The notes under the pieces are model-generated. The model ran no database searches. It was not told where the DNA came from and worked only from the letters and a program-made list of their open reading frames with translations. 29,858 bases of DNA from Ichthyophonus hoferi (Eukaryota; Opisthokonta; Ichthyosporea; Ichthyophonida; Ichthyophonidae). Position 1 is the stretch's first letter; each line of letters starts with the position of its first letter. This document shows positions 1 to 10,573 of this stretch, piece after piece. The translations under genes were made by a program, and so were the position numbers. The stretch lies in contig NAOQ01000752.1 of assembly GCA_002751075.1 (NCBI GenBank), positions 2,402 through 32,259 of the forward strand, given 5' to 3'.

Positions 1-96
1 GTATGTATAATAGTATGTATAATAGTATGTACAATAGTATGCATAAAAGTATGTATAAAAGTATGTATAATAGTATGTATAATAGTATGTATAATA
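1..96. repeat. 12-bp minisatellite (GTATGTATAATA)n
   Basis: Eight head-to-tail 12-bp units of GTATGTATAATA, with one or two substitutions in units 3 to 5. Degenerate pieces continue to about position 130. The array runs off the left edge, so its true length is unknown. It lies in the intron or 3' flank of the minus-strand membrane protein gene that begins at 160. Confidence 0.9.
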
Positions 97-159
97 ATAT
101 GAGGGGATAGTATGTATGATAGTATGTTTTTATATATAAAATATAACATAGAACCCTAC

Positions 160-255
160 CTGCCCGTAAGCAATCAGATATATCATGGTTCTGGAAAACA
201 TCCTCATCACACCTACTAAAGTTAGCATAAGGAGCCATACTGCATAAAGCAGAAA
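160..255 (-). CDS. Membrane protein exon (hydrophobic, 32 codons)
   Basis: The acceptor is ttcacag on the minus strand and the donor CAG|gtaggg. The 96-nt exon reads FLLYAVWLLMLTLV, then GVMRMFSRTMIYLIAYGQ, one long hydrophobic segment with two Arg residues. It starts and ends in phase 0, which matches the end of the exon at 452-623. Confidence 0.6.
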
Positions 256-1075
256 CTGTGAATGGGTGTGTGTGTCGTGATATTAGTGAGCGAGATATTT
301 TATCATAGCGACATACATTTATGTGTTTGCAGATGTTTTATCTAGGTGTATATGTATAGATAGATCTATGGGCATATATGTTAAAACAAAATAAAACACA
401 AACATATCCCATACACTTACAACCAAACTACCCCACTACCACATTACTTACCAAGGTTAAGAACCATGTATAAATAAAGTAGGCAACATGATGTCTGAAA
501 TAGTCCCAGGGGTGGGTGGCCTTATAGTATGTATAGTATCCCTCCACTACTTCAAGAAGGAAATACCACATAATACATAGTTGAAGGATAAAGTTTATTA
601 AACCTATACAAAAACATTTTCCACTATGGTGGGTGATGAGGTTGGTGTAAGTATATGGTATATAGGCTATATAAGTTTGTATAGGGAGGGAGGAGAGATG
701 GGATGCTTTGTAGGTTAGTAGATGGGCATGTGTAATAGTATGCATAATATGATAGTGTATGGTTTACCATATCCATCCTGATATCTGACTATATATCACA
801 CAACTTAATGTATTAATTATTAACTAATTTTCATTGACATTTGCAGCACAAAAGAATCAAAGATCGTATAACAAAATGTAGATGGATAGTTTCATATACC
901 CTGTGTATACTTGCATGTATGTGATAATACATAGGTATAAGATAAAATATTCTGGTGTTTGAAAAGAAAATCTGTATCAACAGGAAAGAGACCTATAAAT
1001 TCACATTAAAGAGTAAACTACACTACCTACATACCTAGTTGCATCTCCCAGGGGGTCCCAGCGATTGCCTTGAGC
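160..1075 (-). CDS. Partial gene for a polytopic membrane protein (three internal exons)
   Basis: Three minus-strand exons join in a single frame: 1075-1035, 623-452 and 255-160. The junctions agree in phase (2, then 0), and donors read gtatgt, gtaagt and gtaggg. The joined fragment is about 103 residues. It has a short hydrophilic start (NRWDPLGDATS), a hydrophobic span (about GLINFILQLCIMWYFLLEVV), a polar stretch with HPWDYFRHH, and a long second hydrophobic block that ends in VMRMFSRTMIYLIAYGQ. One span followed by two more with an Arg-bearing segment recalls the S1-S4 region of TRP or polycystin-type channels, but I do not recognise a diagnostic motif and the family is a guess. The gene is cut by the left edge, and its 5' exons to the right were not found. 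The 41-nt exon has a weak acceptor (tttataaag) and is the least certain. Confidence 0.55.
452..623 (-). CDS. Membrane protein exon (57 codons)
   Basis: The acceptor is cccaccatag and the donor CTTG|gtaagt, a textbook site. The exon encodes a membrane span rich in Leu, Ile and Phe, a polar loop (YYKATHPWDYFRHH) and the start of a second span (VAYFIYTWFLTL). The first base completes a Ser codon begun by the AG at the end of the exon at 1035-1075. Confidence 0.62.
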
Positions 1076-2829
1076 CTTTATAAAGGCACACCGTGTGTTT
1101 TTATTAATCGAAACCATATATGAGATGAATATATATATATAAATATATATAAATATAAATATATGTAACACAAATATATAATAATATTCTTTGAATATAT
1201 ATATTTACGTTGTATGTTATCTTAATGGAATGTCATGTTATCGTATTGTGTGAAATTTGTAGTAGCATCATAAGATAATACCGTTTATTAATGAAATTGC
1301 GCGCGCGTTAATTGGCTACTTTTCAATAAATAAATACTGCTTATTTCGATTGGCTAATATTATGGTATTATGCCTATTTTTTTACAAACCAATATCACTC
1401 TCCCGTATAACCAGCCGTAGTCTACAGTTACTTATAGTTAACATATATTAATTTCATTTTAAAATATTTTATTGTCAAGTAGTTTCAATATTGAATTGTT
1501 TGTTTATAAAATACAATTTTATTAACAAACTTAAAGCTAGATAACCGTGGCTATCTTTTTATGGATGGCAATAGAATATTAGATCCAATTGACGGGGGTA
1601 AATCCTTTTTAACCTTTTGAAGGAAAAATAAATTACAATTTTATAATTTATCTAATAGATATTTCTATAATTTTAAATACTTTTTAAAAAATATTGTTTA
1701 TTATTAACTATATGTATTTTTTATTAAGGTGGAAGGCAGTTTATGGGTTGTTAGTTATTTCAATTTTATCTATTGAAGCAAAGTTTACCCATTAACAGCC
1801 AATAGAATACATTATAACAATCCTATATAACTGCTAAGCTCTAAAATAGTCAAATCAGCGAAATAATGCATGACATATCTCCAATTAACAGTACCTTTTG
1901 GGATTGATGATAACCGATAGGTTAATGATGAACAGCTCTAATATATCTAGATGCATTTAATACAAGATGGCAATTGATGATATATATATACATGCCATGG
2001 CAAAGGTTAAAGTGGTTCAATGACAGTAACTCATCTCTATATATGTGAAGAATTATGTAAGCACAAATGTATTAATATTACTGTACTACAGCTCTTCTTT
2101 AAATTTTGAAGCATGTTTACAAACGTTTGTATCTAGAAACGTCTCAAAATATAAAGCTTCTTTTTGATACAATTAGATTGCTAAGATACATGAAACTGAG
2201 CAATTAAAAATATTTTATCTATTGTGCGTAGTTCAAACTTAATTAAGTTAATTCTTTTTTCTGTTCTGAGTTCATAGTGTATCTAGGTAGTTTGTTATTA
2301 GTGTTCTCAATTGACAAGGCTGCGGCGTCGGGATTTGTCAATTCAGACGTTAAGTCAAATTAAAATATATGTGGCTTTGGTGCAAGTTTCCTAAAACCTT
2401 CTGTCCGTCGTGATTTCTGATGAATAATAAATAGTTCTAGGAACATATTAATTTCATATTTTAAGGTTTAGACACTAAGTTTCATGTCTTTCGAGGACGC
2501 TATAGAAAGACGTAGTTGAAACTAAAGTGTTTCCGGCACTCATACAGCTCATGATTTTATTAATTTTTACAATATTCGTTTATTATTAGAAAGAAAAGAC
2601 GTTCCTTCCTAGTTAAGTGTTACAGATATTCTTCATGAATAATTAATATTTCTTATTGGTTCGAAGCTTGGTGCTAAAAGATCGATAAATTAAGAATCAC
2701 TTATGCTAATCGCATACAAACAACCACATCCGATATAAGTTGTCGTAATCTTGGTCAAAAGAGGATTATACTATATAAAATAAAATTTTAACTCGGCTTG
2801 AATCGGACTTGGTAGGGTGATTCGTAGGA
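1076..2829. other. Gene-free AT-rich stretch
   Basis: No supportable exon on either strand. Content is AT-rich DNA with short (TA)n tracts near 1130-1210, an isolated GCGCGCGCG run near 1301, and the imperfect hairpin at 2468-2535. Upstream exons of the minus-strand membrane protein gene could be here, but none shows convincing splice sites with matching phase. Confidence 0.5.
2468..2535. repeat. Imperfect inverted repeat (hairpin)
   Basis: The left arm (ACACTAAGTTTCATGTCTTTC) and right arm (GAAAGACGTAGTTGAAACTA, then AAGTGT) pair over roughly 20 bases with a short asymmetric bulge, around a loop of about 12 bases. It could be a miniature inverted-repeat remnant or a foldback. No target-site duplication is obvious. 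Confidence 0.6.
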
Positions 2830-3004
2830 TTGATGCCTTTTCACTTGTATGGGGGGTATGTCCTTGAAATTGTATTTGGTATGCTGAAGTGCAATCGTGT
2901 ATCTTTTATTACCTGGTACCGGACGTACGATTATTACAGTCGCTCTTGGCGCTATGGAATTATAGGAACATTGAGAAGTATTGGATCAGATTGTCTAATC
3001 AGAA

Positions 3005-3755
3005 ATCCTTGACTGCAATTTCCAATTAGAAACTCTGATTGTAACATATTGTTCCTCTGAGCTTTTCAATCCAAGAGTATCATTGATTGGCAACAATGCA
3101 GAACTACTATTAAGAGGAACTGTGTCTTCTTTGAAAACACCTTTCCCTTTCAAAGCCTTGCCCAACTGTCACAACAAAACCTGTTCCTCTCAAATACTAC
3201 TGCTCTTACTACACTTTCCCTAAGTACATCTACCTTATCAGATATAGAGCCCATGCCATATGATTATTATTGAAAAACGCATAGTTTACAATAGTGAACC
3301 CCTTACACTCTACTGCCTTCTCTGATACTGACTTCACTGCTAATTCATGCACATCTCAAAACACTTTGAGGCTACATTATTTACTTAACCAGGAAACCAA
3401 AGGATTGACTTTGGAAAAAGCAGAGCACTACGGCCTTATCCACCCCTGAGAGTGAATGCATTATGTCAAATACATGCTAGAAAATGTCATACATTACCTC
3501 ACTTTTAGACTGTTATAAATTGACACAGGACGTGCCATTCTACAAGCTAATACCTAGTTTGCAATTTGACTCTTTGAGAAAATTTATGTCCCCAGAGGGA
3601 CACGAAACATGAAAGTCTGCTACTGGTACATCAAAGACTGTATGACCAACAAGGAGGTCAAGGTTATACCTTTCTCCACAGAGCTCATGGCATTTCCTGA
3701 CAAAGGTAATTTCCAAGACAAACACTAAACGTGTCAAGGCTCTAATAGGCATGTT
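3005..3755 (-). pseudogene. Decayed coding remnant, unidentified, minus strand
   Basis: This segment is richer in G+C than its flanks, and the minus strand has several successive open stretches with ordinary protein composition. The best is at 3752-3540 and contains ELCGERYN and DVPVADFHVSCPSGD. Another, containing KEDTVPLNSSS, ends near 3008. The stretches lie in different frames and are interrupted by several breaks, so it is not a working gene. I do not recognise the family. A mobile-element protein or a processed pseudogene are both possible. I treat it as an old, broken fossil. Confidence 0.45.
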
Positions 3756-4201
3756 TTAACGTTATTGATTCCTCTTATTTTCCCACCCACTATGTTCAGC
3801 ATATCATCCACAAGGAGGCGTTATGATCACAAGTATTAACAATCATATGTCAATTCCCAATTATTTATAATCACGAGATTCACAAGGTATAGACCAATGA
3901 CCATCATACACTACAATACTGCACCAATCAAGCAATTTCTGGAACCAGTTTTCCAGAGGTGGAACTACTGGATTCCTGTCAATATCTTTTAGGTGAATAA
4001 GCAATATAATAATATATACTAATATATAGCATTACTGTATGCATATAGACGATATAAGAGTAGAATTATTTTATTTTATCAGCACACGTAAGTGTTAGAG
4101 GCAACTATCTAATAGCTACAATTAAAACCTAGTGTATGATTAGTAATGTTCAAACTCGGGACACAATCATTGCGGTTTGACAATGTTTAAGTGTTTAGTA
4201 G

Positions 4202-4345
4202 ATGTTTAAACAGAAGCATTTAATTATTTTGCATATTTATTTATATAGTTATCATCACTTAATTTATTAGAAATACTTATTACATATTTATTCTAGAAAA
4301 ATAGTTAATGCAATCTGTTAATGCTAAATGGCAATCCAAGATGCT
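4202..4345 (+). repeat. Diverged direct repeat, copy 1
   Basis: Starts TGTTTAAACAG, runs through ATATTTATTTATATAGTTAT and ends with AAAATAGTTA and a TGGCAATCCA block. It matches 5093-5262 in the same order at roughly 70% identity by eye. The two copies are about 890 bp apart in direct orientation. Confidence 0.65.
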
Positions 4346-5092
4346 CGATCAAAATTGAACTAGCCTATGACAGAGGCCCTGCAACTATATAATAAGCCAT
4401 TTCAGATCATATGTTTTGGGGTCCAGATAACACACTACTTAGGTATCCTGCCGAAGACAAGTCCTGTTGACTTACTTAACAATAAAAAACAAGTCTTGGC
4501 CTATCTGCACACTGTGTATGCAAAGGGACCCGTTAACACTCCAGTCTCTACTTTTTATTTCTAACATAGTAGCAGAGGAAGCTTAAATAGTTTATCTATC
4601 ATCGTCACAAAACTTAGTAATTCTATGAAATCAACGATCCACAAATGCCGAAAACACTTTACCCCAGCCCCACATTTATCCACTGACCTCTACGTGTGGA
4701 GGACCATTTTTTTTACATCGACCCACTGTATAAAAATGTGCATTTAAACTATCAGCATTTCCAGCTTGAAAGTGTAAAATGATATTAGATACAAAGGTAA
4801 TGCACAAACAACTGGGCAACACCTACATATTAACTCAGCCGCCCGATGCCAGAGCCAGAGTAAGCTGGAAGATTTAACATACCGTTTGACCGTTTGGTCA
4901 ACTGTCTTACATTTTTTTACAGAGTGTCATGCCGCCATTACTTCTTCTGAATGGCATCAGTCATCAGAAATTGTTTAGTTCATTTAGTGAGTTATAAGCC
5001 TATAGCTAAGTAGCCACTACGTTAAGGTTTTCATATTCCTTTTTCATATTTTTTACACCTTAGGTGATATAATCCGCCTAGGCCAAGGGAAC
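4346..5092. other. Stretch between the two direct repeats; no gene seen
   Basis: Contains one 65-codon plus-strand opening near 4367 with no recognisable domain or convincing splice sites. Nothing else stands out. The interval may be the inside of an old composite element bounded by the two repeats, but no diagnostic protein is visible. Confidence 0.3.
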
Positions 5093-5262
5093 GTGTTTAA
5101 ACAGGAATATTTAATTAATTTGGGTATTTATTTATACAGTTATAATCATTTACTATTATTAGCAATTATAAATACATAAGTATTCTGGAAAAAATAGTTA
5201 GCTCTAGCATTTTTTAACAGTTTGTACAAACAATTAACTACAAAAGGCCAGTCCAGTCATCC
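5093..5262 (+). repeat. Diverged direct repeat, copy 2
   Basis: The partner of 4202-4345: TGTTTAAACAGGAATATTTA, then GGTATTTATTTATACAGTTA, then AAAAAATAGTTA, ending in a GGCCAGTCCAGTCATCCA block. It is longer than copy 1 because of a small internal insertion near the end. Confidence 0.65.
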
Positions 5263-7158
5263 AAAAGTATTCCAACAATATTAAATAAACAGGTTTTTGG
5301 TGAGCCCCCCGAACGACCCCATACTATTGGCCCAAAACTAGTATATCGTTTAAAGCCTCCAATGATCATCAGATAATTGGTATCTTAGATAGATCTACAT
5401 AGCTCGCATTTCGAGACCACCTCCAGATTAGCCAATACGAATACCGCATCTTTATTATTCAGAACTGAGCACAACAAGCGGCTCCTTATTCTCTCAACAC
5501 CCAAGAATCATTGGACTTGGAATATCTCAAGACACAGCCTAGCAGTGAAAGAGAAGTTGACAGTATTAAAAGAGAGTCATTATTTATAGACATTGACAGC
5601 AATTGATTCAATGTTAATCAGATCCGCAATACTACAACACAAGGAGATAGCAACTACAACACAGTGAGTTATATAGAGACTGTAAGACGACTTGAACTCA
5701 ACTTAACCTATATATAGTAGTATTAAGGTATTAAGCTGGTAATATTTATACTTCAAAATACATATTTTTTTATCTTAGGCTTGCATTATTAATCCAAAGA
5801 TAATCGAGTCACGGCTCATATTACATCAATACACATACATATTAATATATTTGTGCTTAATTACACCTTTTACATTAAGGATTTTTATTATAATATTGGA
5901 TTTTGCATTTATTTATCCGTATAGTATTAGATATATTTAGGCTCCCATAGATTTAAGTATTTATAAAACCATTCCATTATAGATATTTAGATATGTGATT
6001 CTATTGGTAGAGTCTTGTTATTATTAGCAGTAGCATAAAATGTCTATCTTGGTAGCTAATCTTGAAAAACTCGTAAGGTCTGTTTAAATACTCAAAAAAT
6101 TCTATAATATTAATAAAACTTCCTGTGAAAACATGTAACCAAAATATGACCAATTTTTTCTTTTTTACCCTACTCATACACATAATTCATTCCTCCTATA
6201 TATATGGTTAGCAAATGATTATACTTAACTTATGAGAGCCCATCAACCCAGTATCACGTATATGAATATCAATCAGTACAAGCAACACTTATGTATCTAC
6301 ATAGTCAGATATTCAAAAATCAATTATTAAGGATATACCATTACTTAATTATAAGACATATGTGGTGATAAATTCTCTTTTAATCGCTATAATAGTTAAT
6401 AATATATTCTTAGTATATCAATAGAAGTGATCCCTGGTTACCTTTGATAATTCCTTTGACCAGTATTGGGACTACAAAATTGCGTTTACCGAGTTCCCGT
6501 TTGTCCATTGGCTAATCGTTCTAAAAATCAGAGAGCGTCTTTCTATTGGGTAGTAAAAGAAAATAGATTTTTGCCATATATTTTAAACCAATAACTACTA
6601 TTGTCTATTTTACCTTTTCAAGCGAATCACTGCGTAGTTCCAGCAAATATCTATAAGCTGAGTCACCCATTCATTCGCCTTAGATATCAGTGGGGATAGG
6701 CTAAAATATACTAATTAAATTACGTCTTTTAATTGGCTTAAAAGATGTTAAAGCCACATGCTAACTCAAGTTCAACGACAGGTATTGCCATAAAACTATA
6801 CACATATACACATACATACACACACATATATGTATAATATATAAAGCTCTATACAGTCTTTAATTATGCCTATTTGCATCTAAATGTCTAGGTCATACAT
6901 GTTTATTGTCTATTTGCTGGTTAAGAACCTAGCTTATGGAGCGTGATTATCAGGTACAACAGGATCTTATCAGCCACCTTCGGATGATGGTCATAATATA
7001 TCAATTAGAATTGTGTTAAATATAATTCTTTTTTAAAATAAATAATAATTTAAATAACTCATATAAATTTGTAATAGTTACGTAGTATCATCAAATTTAT
7101 TTTTATAAATGGGTTAAGTAGTTAATAGCTTGATAGTTGATTAATAAGTAGTGGGGGT
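5263..7158. other. Gene-free stretch
   Basis: A slightly GC-richer part at about 5490-5640 is open in one plus frame for some 45 codons, with no homology I recognise. The rest is AT-rich with ordinary microsatellites, for example (CA)/(TA) near 6800-6840. No gene supported. Confidence 0.4.
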
Positions 7159-7256
7159 GTATTCAATTCATAACATACACAGGCGCATATATACTTTCAG
7201 CGGTTAAGTATTCAATTCATAACATACTCATACGCATATATACTTCCAGTGGTTAA
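7159..7256 (+). repeat. 49-bp tandem duplication
   Basis: Two adjacent 49-bp units, 7159-7207 and 7208-7256. Both begin GTATTCAATTCATAACATAC and end with a GGTTAA. They differ at about five positions, so the duplication is fairly recent. Confidence 0.9.
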
Positions 7257-7527
7257 ACACACAACTATAACAGCTATTAATTTATTTATTTATATTATGT
7301 GAAATTCATTACATAGAATAAAAACCTCGATCCCCCTTCCATTGTGCACTAGAATAAATAAAATCTTGCATGATGGGGTATCAACCAGTAGTCTACTGTT
7401 CCCTTTCGGATTATTACACTTAACTGAATACATAATTATACCGGAAAGTAGATTAATAATATAATAATATAATAATCATAATAATGGATTTGATTGTTAG
7501 TATTTTATTGTCTTTGTCGCGTCTCTT

Positions 7528-7645
7528 GCATAGCATGTCTTTGGGATTTCCGTGTGGCTGGCGAGTCAAAAATTGTTTTTTTGACGGAAACTCGCCCGGG
7601 ACTCTTGGGAAGGTGCGGGAGAAGAGGCCTCCATACATGCCGTCA
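7528..7645. other. GC-rich island with nested hairpin; possible exon
   Basis: An isolated island near 50-55% G+C sits in AT-rich DNA. It contains a nested palindrome at 7560-7597: outer arms GGCGAG and CTCGCC, inner arms TCAAAAA and TTTTTGA. On the plus strand it is bounded by a good acceptor (ctcttgcatag, ending near 7533) and a candidate donor (GGGAAG|gtgcgg near 7612), with an open frame reading SLGFPCGWRVKNCFFDGN. The minus strand is also open. It could be an orphan exon, a structured RNA or a transferred fragment; nothing decides between these. Confidence 0.35.
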
Positions 7646-8520
7646 GTACGTCTTACACATGTATTATCCGTATATATAAAGATAGTACATATACGTACAA
7701 TGTGTTAGTTTATATATATATATATATAAATAATATTTAATTATTGCAATTATTGAACCACTGGATGATACTGATTTACCACTGATTGATTTACCCAGGT
7801 TAAATTATGGAGAGATTCACATAGGACGAAATATAAATGGTTGATCGATGCGCAAAACATTTGACATATGCCAATCCATTATATTGTAAAAATATTGTTT
7901 TTTAATTAGATTAGTATTTTATATTTTCTTGTTAATAAATTCACAGTTGCCGATGCTTAATAACATATATCCTAATAAGTGAGCATCATTGCAAAGACAG
8001 ACAAAGGCACATTTATATTTCGCATCTATAAATACCATAAACAGTTGGAATGGACCATTATATACCCAAATATGGTTTTTTTTAAAAAAACAGATCAAGA
8101 TCCATAGTCGTTATACGGCCATATACTATTTTGCGAGTACGCGCATTGGGCGGAATGATGCGCTGAAACCAGTTTTCATTCTGAATATGATTGGTTCATC
8201 AGTTCCCAGCCAGAACCTATATTATAGACAGGAGAACACGTTTATTGTATATATTTATTTTATTTTATTTTAGTGTTGCCATTTTGGGCACAAATGTGTT
8301 CTTTTTGTCGTTCTACTATTTGACTCATTTATTCTGTGGCCGTATGGTGGTTAGAGTTATCCGGGGAATGTGGGCTTTAGCAAGTGAGGATTGTTTTTCG
8401 TGGTCCCGTTCTTTTTCCTGACAAGACTTTCAGGCCAATTGCTGAGTGTAATTTATCAAACGAACAACATTTTCATTGACATCATTTTAATACTGTGAGA
8501 GATCACCTCAAACCAACAAA
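7646..8520. other. Upstream region of the FL-repeat gene
   Basis: AT-rich with a (TA)n tract near 7713-7728. From about 8110 the sequence becomes less AT-rich and includes an ATTGG box (8190-8194), consistent with a promoter or 5' UTR for the gene starting at 8521. No TATA box at a defined distance can be assigned. Confidence 0.3.
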
Positions 8521-9159
8521 ATGATTGAAAATCAGGATCATACCATCTTGGAAGAAAGGCATTTTAGGAGTGATCAAGGCAATGAGACTGATCCCCTTCT
8601 GGCAAAAGAGAAATTGCAACCAACATCTACACCTTTAAAGCAGAAGTCTTCCATCTCTCTAACAGAGCCAGCGGATTACACCTCCATGTTCTTAGCAGCT
8701 ACAGGTAGTGGTAGTGCTACCCGTCCTCATGCCACACGTTCAAATCGTTGTGAAGCTAGACGAGATTCATTGGAAACAGAGATTGTTGACGCCTTCCTCT
8801 CTGCTGCTTCCAGCCGTGTAAAGAAGGAGATTGCACCCATTCCCGTAGCTAAACAAGTTAATAATTCCAGAACATCTTCAACAGCAGCGGCCGTAGCAAC
8901 ATCTCCACGTAATATCAGTACTTTTGAAACATTTTTGAGTTTCTTTTCAATGTCAACTAGTAGTGATGAAGAAAATGAAAATGAAGTGAAAGATTGTTCA
9001 CACATGTTTTTGTCGACCATTGACAGAAGTGAGAGAAGTGATAGAAGGAATAAGCATAGGCAGAGTGATTGTACTGTTGATTTTCTTGCAACTGTTGACT
9101 TGGCTGTATCGCGGCATCGTCCTCAAGCAGAAGCAAATCCTAAAGTTGTTACGATCTAG
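8521..9159 (+). CDS. Intronless gene for a 212-aa Ser/Arg-rich protein with five FL motifs
   Basis: An uninterrupted 212-codon frame, the longest in the window. The start context is AACAAAATG and the stop is TAG. I do not recognise the family. There is no signal peptide, membrane span or cysteine pattern; composition (Ser, Thr, Arg, Glu, Asn) suggests intrinsic disorder. A short motif of the form [MATD]-F-L-[AS]-x-x-[TSD] recurs five times, with Phe-Leu at residues 57-58, 92-93, 138-139, 163-164 and 188-189: SMFLAATG, DAFLSAAS, ETFLSFFS, HMFLSTID and VDFLATVD. The N-terminus has ETDPLL (residues 22-27), which fits the acidic dileucine sorting pattern [DE]xxxL[LI]. An acidic patch (SSDEENENEVKD) precedes the fourth motif. 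The repeated hydrophobic hooks in a polar background look like docking sites for one partner. Length, codon regularity and the repeats argue that this is real. Confidence 0.72.
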   Translation: MIENQDHTILEERHFRSDQGNETDPLLAKEKLQPTSTPLKQKSSISLTEPADYTSMFLAATGSGSATRPHATRSNRCEARRDSLETEIVDAFLSAASSRVKKEIAPIPVAKQVNNSRTSSTAAAVATSPRNISTFETFLSFFSMSTSSDEENENEVKDCSHMFLSTIDRSERSDRRNKHRQSDCTVDFLATVDLAVSRHRPQAEANPKVVTI

Positions 9160-9403
9160 AACACTATATTAGTTAGTGTTTGTATTTTTTTTATTTATTT
9201 ATTTTTTTCTAATCGTTATTTAAATAAGGTAAATTAATGTTTGCGTGTTAGCATATACACTATACCATACACCCCATAAGATAATTTAGGTAATGGTATA
9301 GTGATGAAATTATTTATTTGTATAATCCCATGATAAACATAATGTTAAACATAATGATAAGCATAACTACGTCTATTATCTCTCTTTGATGAGAGTTTAA
9401 CCT

Positions 9404-9409
9404 AATAAA
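9404..9409 (+). promoter_or_regulatory. Candidate poly(A) signal
   Basis: AATAAA about 245 bp after the stop of the FL-repeat gene, the first perfect hexamer downstream. In AT-rich DNA a chance match is likely, so this is only a candidate. Confidence 0.3.
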
Positions 9410-9469
9410 ACAATCTAGCCGAAACAGTTGTTTTTAAGGTATTATATTATAAAGTATATAATTTGAATT

Positions 9470-10095
9470 ATGTACAATTATATTTATCTATATTCGTTAT
9501 AGTAGTAGTCATTAATTTAGTAACATATTTAAGTAATAAGAAAGTATAGTAGAAACAATTTTATTTTATTTTTTAAAATATTATATTTGCAAGTATGGGT
9601 GTCCAATTAATGATAATATAAAAGTGCTATTCACTGGGATAGCAATGGAGTTATTAAATAGCTCTGATGTGTGTAGTCTAGAGAGGAATAGAATAAGAAA
9701 TAGGAAGTAATGTATGCTTAGATTCTCCCTCTGTATAACTTGCTGTTGCAAACAGGCCTCTGTTTTGCACGACTTTAGATGGACATGTATAATATTTAGT
9801 GTTATAATTCACCATCTTATTAATTGATGGTTATTTGGAATTCCCGTATTATGCATTATATATATAAAAACGTACTGATTAACAGGAATTGTAATATATT
9901 TATTTATATTTGCTATAGTAGTAGTTGTTAATTTGATAGTATAGTAAAATAGTATAGCTGAAACAATTTCTTTCTTTTTGAAGATACATGTTCGTATGCA
10001 TTATAGACTACGTATAATTATATGCATATCAACATAATGATTAACAGGAGTTATAGTATATTTAACTATCTTTGCTATCATATTGTATATGAATC
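9470..10095 (+). repeat. Diverged direct repeats (three copies)
   Basis: Related segments at about 9478-9575, 9880-9985 and 10030-10090. The first two share a TAGTAGTAGT(C/T) core followed by TTAATTTG/TAGTA and GAAACAATTT. The second and third share GATTAACAGGA(A/G)TT and TTTGCTAT. No coding potential. They are remnants of local duplication or a repeat family. Confidence 0.55.
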
Positions 10096-10324
10096 TTGGT
10101 CGTATTTGTTCTATGGCAGAACCAATCTATACCATTATTCATTGTTTATGTCTTTATTTAAGTTTAGGTATGCTTGTATATATGTATACATGTTTGAGTA
10201 TATATATATCTGGTATGTATATGGAGCGTGTATATACTATACTTCCTTGTCATTTCTACATGTTAGCTTGTGTAGCATAATTTACATGATCATCTGCTCC
10301 CAGAACCAGTCTGGGCCCAGCTTA

Positions 10325-10444
10325 TATACTTTAATAGAGTTGTTATCAGCTAGCAGACGTCCAGTAAGGATTGTTGATTACACCATAGAGGGTGTAACAT
10401 ATTTAACTAAGCTCACCATATAGCAGAGCCCTCGATGTGTGATA
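10325..10444 (+). repeat. Interspersed repeat R1, copy 1
   Basis: About 120 bp, from ACTTTAATAGAGTTG through CAGTAAGGATTGTTGATTAC and ATAGAGGGTGTAA to CGATGTGTGATA. It matches 15803-15922 at roughly 80% identity by eye. It contains a small ACACC...GGTGT inverted repeat. It lies in the 3' flank of the minus-strand glycosyltransferase gene. Confidence 0.75.
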
Positions 10445-10569
10445 ATATACTACACTATACTATACATTCAAGTGTCAGACTAACTAAATAATTACAGATA
10501 AAGTTTAGGTCTATGGAAGCGTGTCTATATAATCTCGGAGAGCGGCTGATTCCGGCTTGAATGATTGGA
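10342..10569. other. Left half of a 228-bp duplication flanking the gap
   Basis: Every base of 10342-10569 equals 11023-11250 (offset 681). It includes a second copy of the last codons of the glycosyltransferase exon 5. Perfect identity on both sides of an N run indicates two contig ends that overlap but were not merged, rather than a biological duplication. The last four bases before the gap (CTGA) disagree with the other side, as a low-quality read end would. Confidence 0.9.
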
Positions 10570-10573
10570 CTGA

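Noticed and set aside
5490-5700. Coding-like stretch with QESLDLEYLK on the plus strand
   Set aside because: Open for only about 45 codons, no phase-compatible splice sites and no family recognised. Composition alone is not enough.
7989-8421. Two overlapping plus openings of 94 and 76 codons before the FL-repeat gene
   Set aside because: No recognisable protein features. More likely the 5' UTR or promoter of the gene at 8521.
8727-9020. 97-codon opening on the minus strand inside the FL-repeat gene
   Set aside because: It is the antisense shadow of the longer plus-strand frame, with a Ser/Leu-rich composition that follows from the complementary codons.
10022-10423. 133-codon plus-strand opening rich in Tyr, Ile and Cys
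   Set aside because: Low-complexity AT-rich translation, overlaps diverged repeats and the R1 element, with no domain or splice support.
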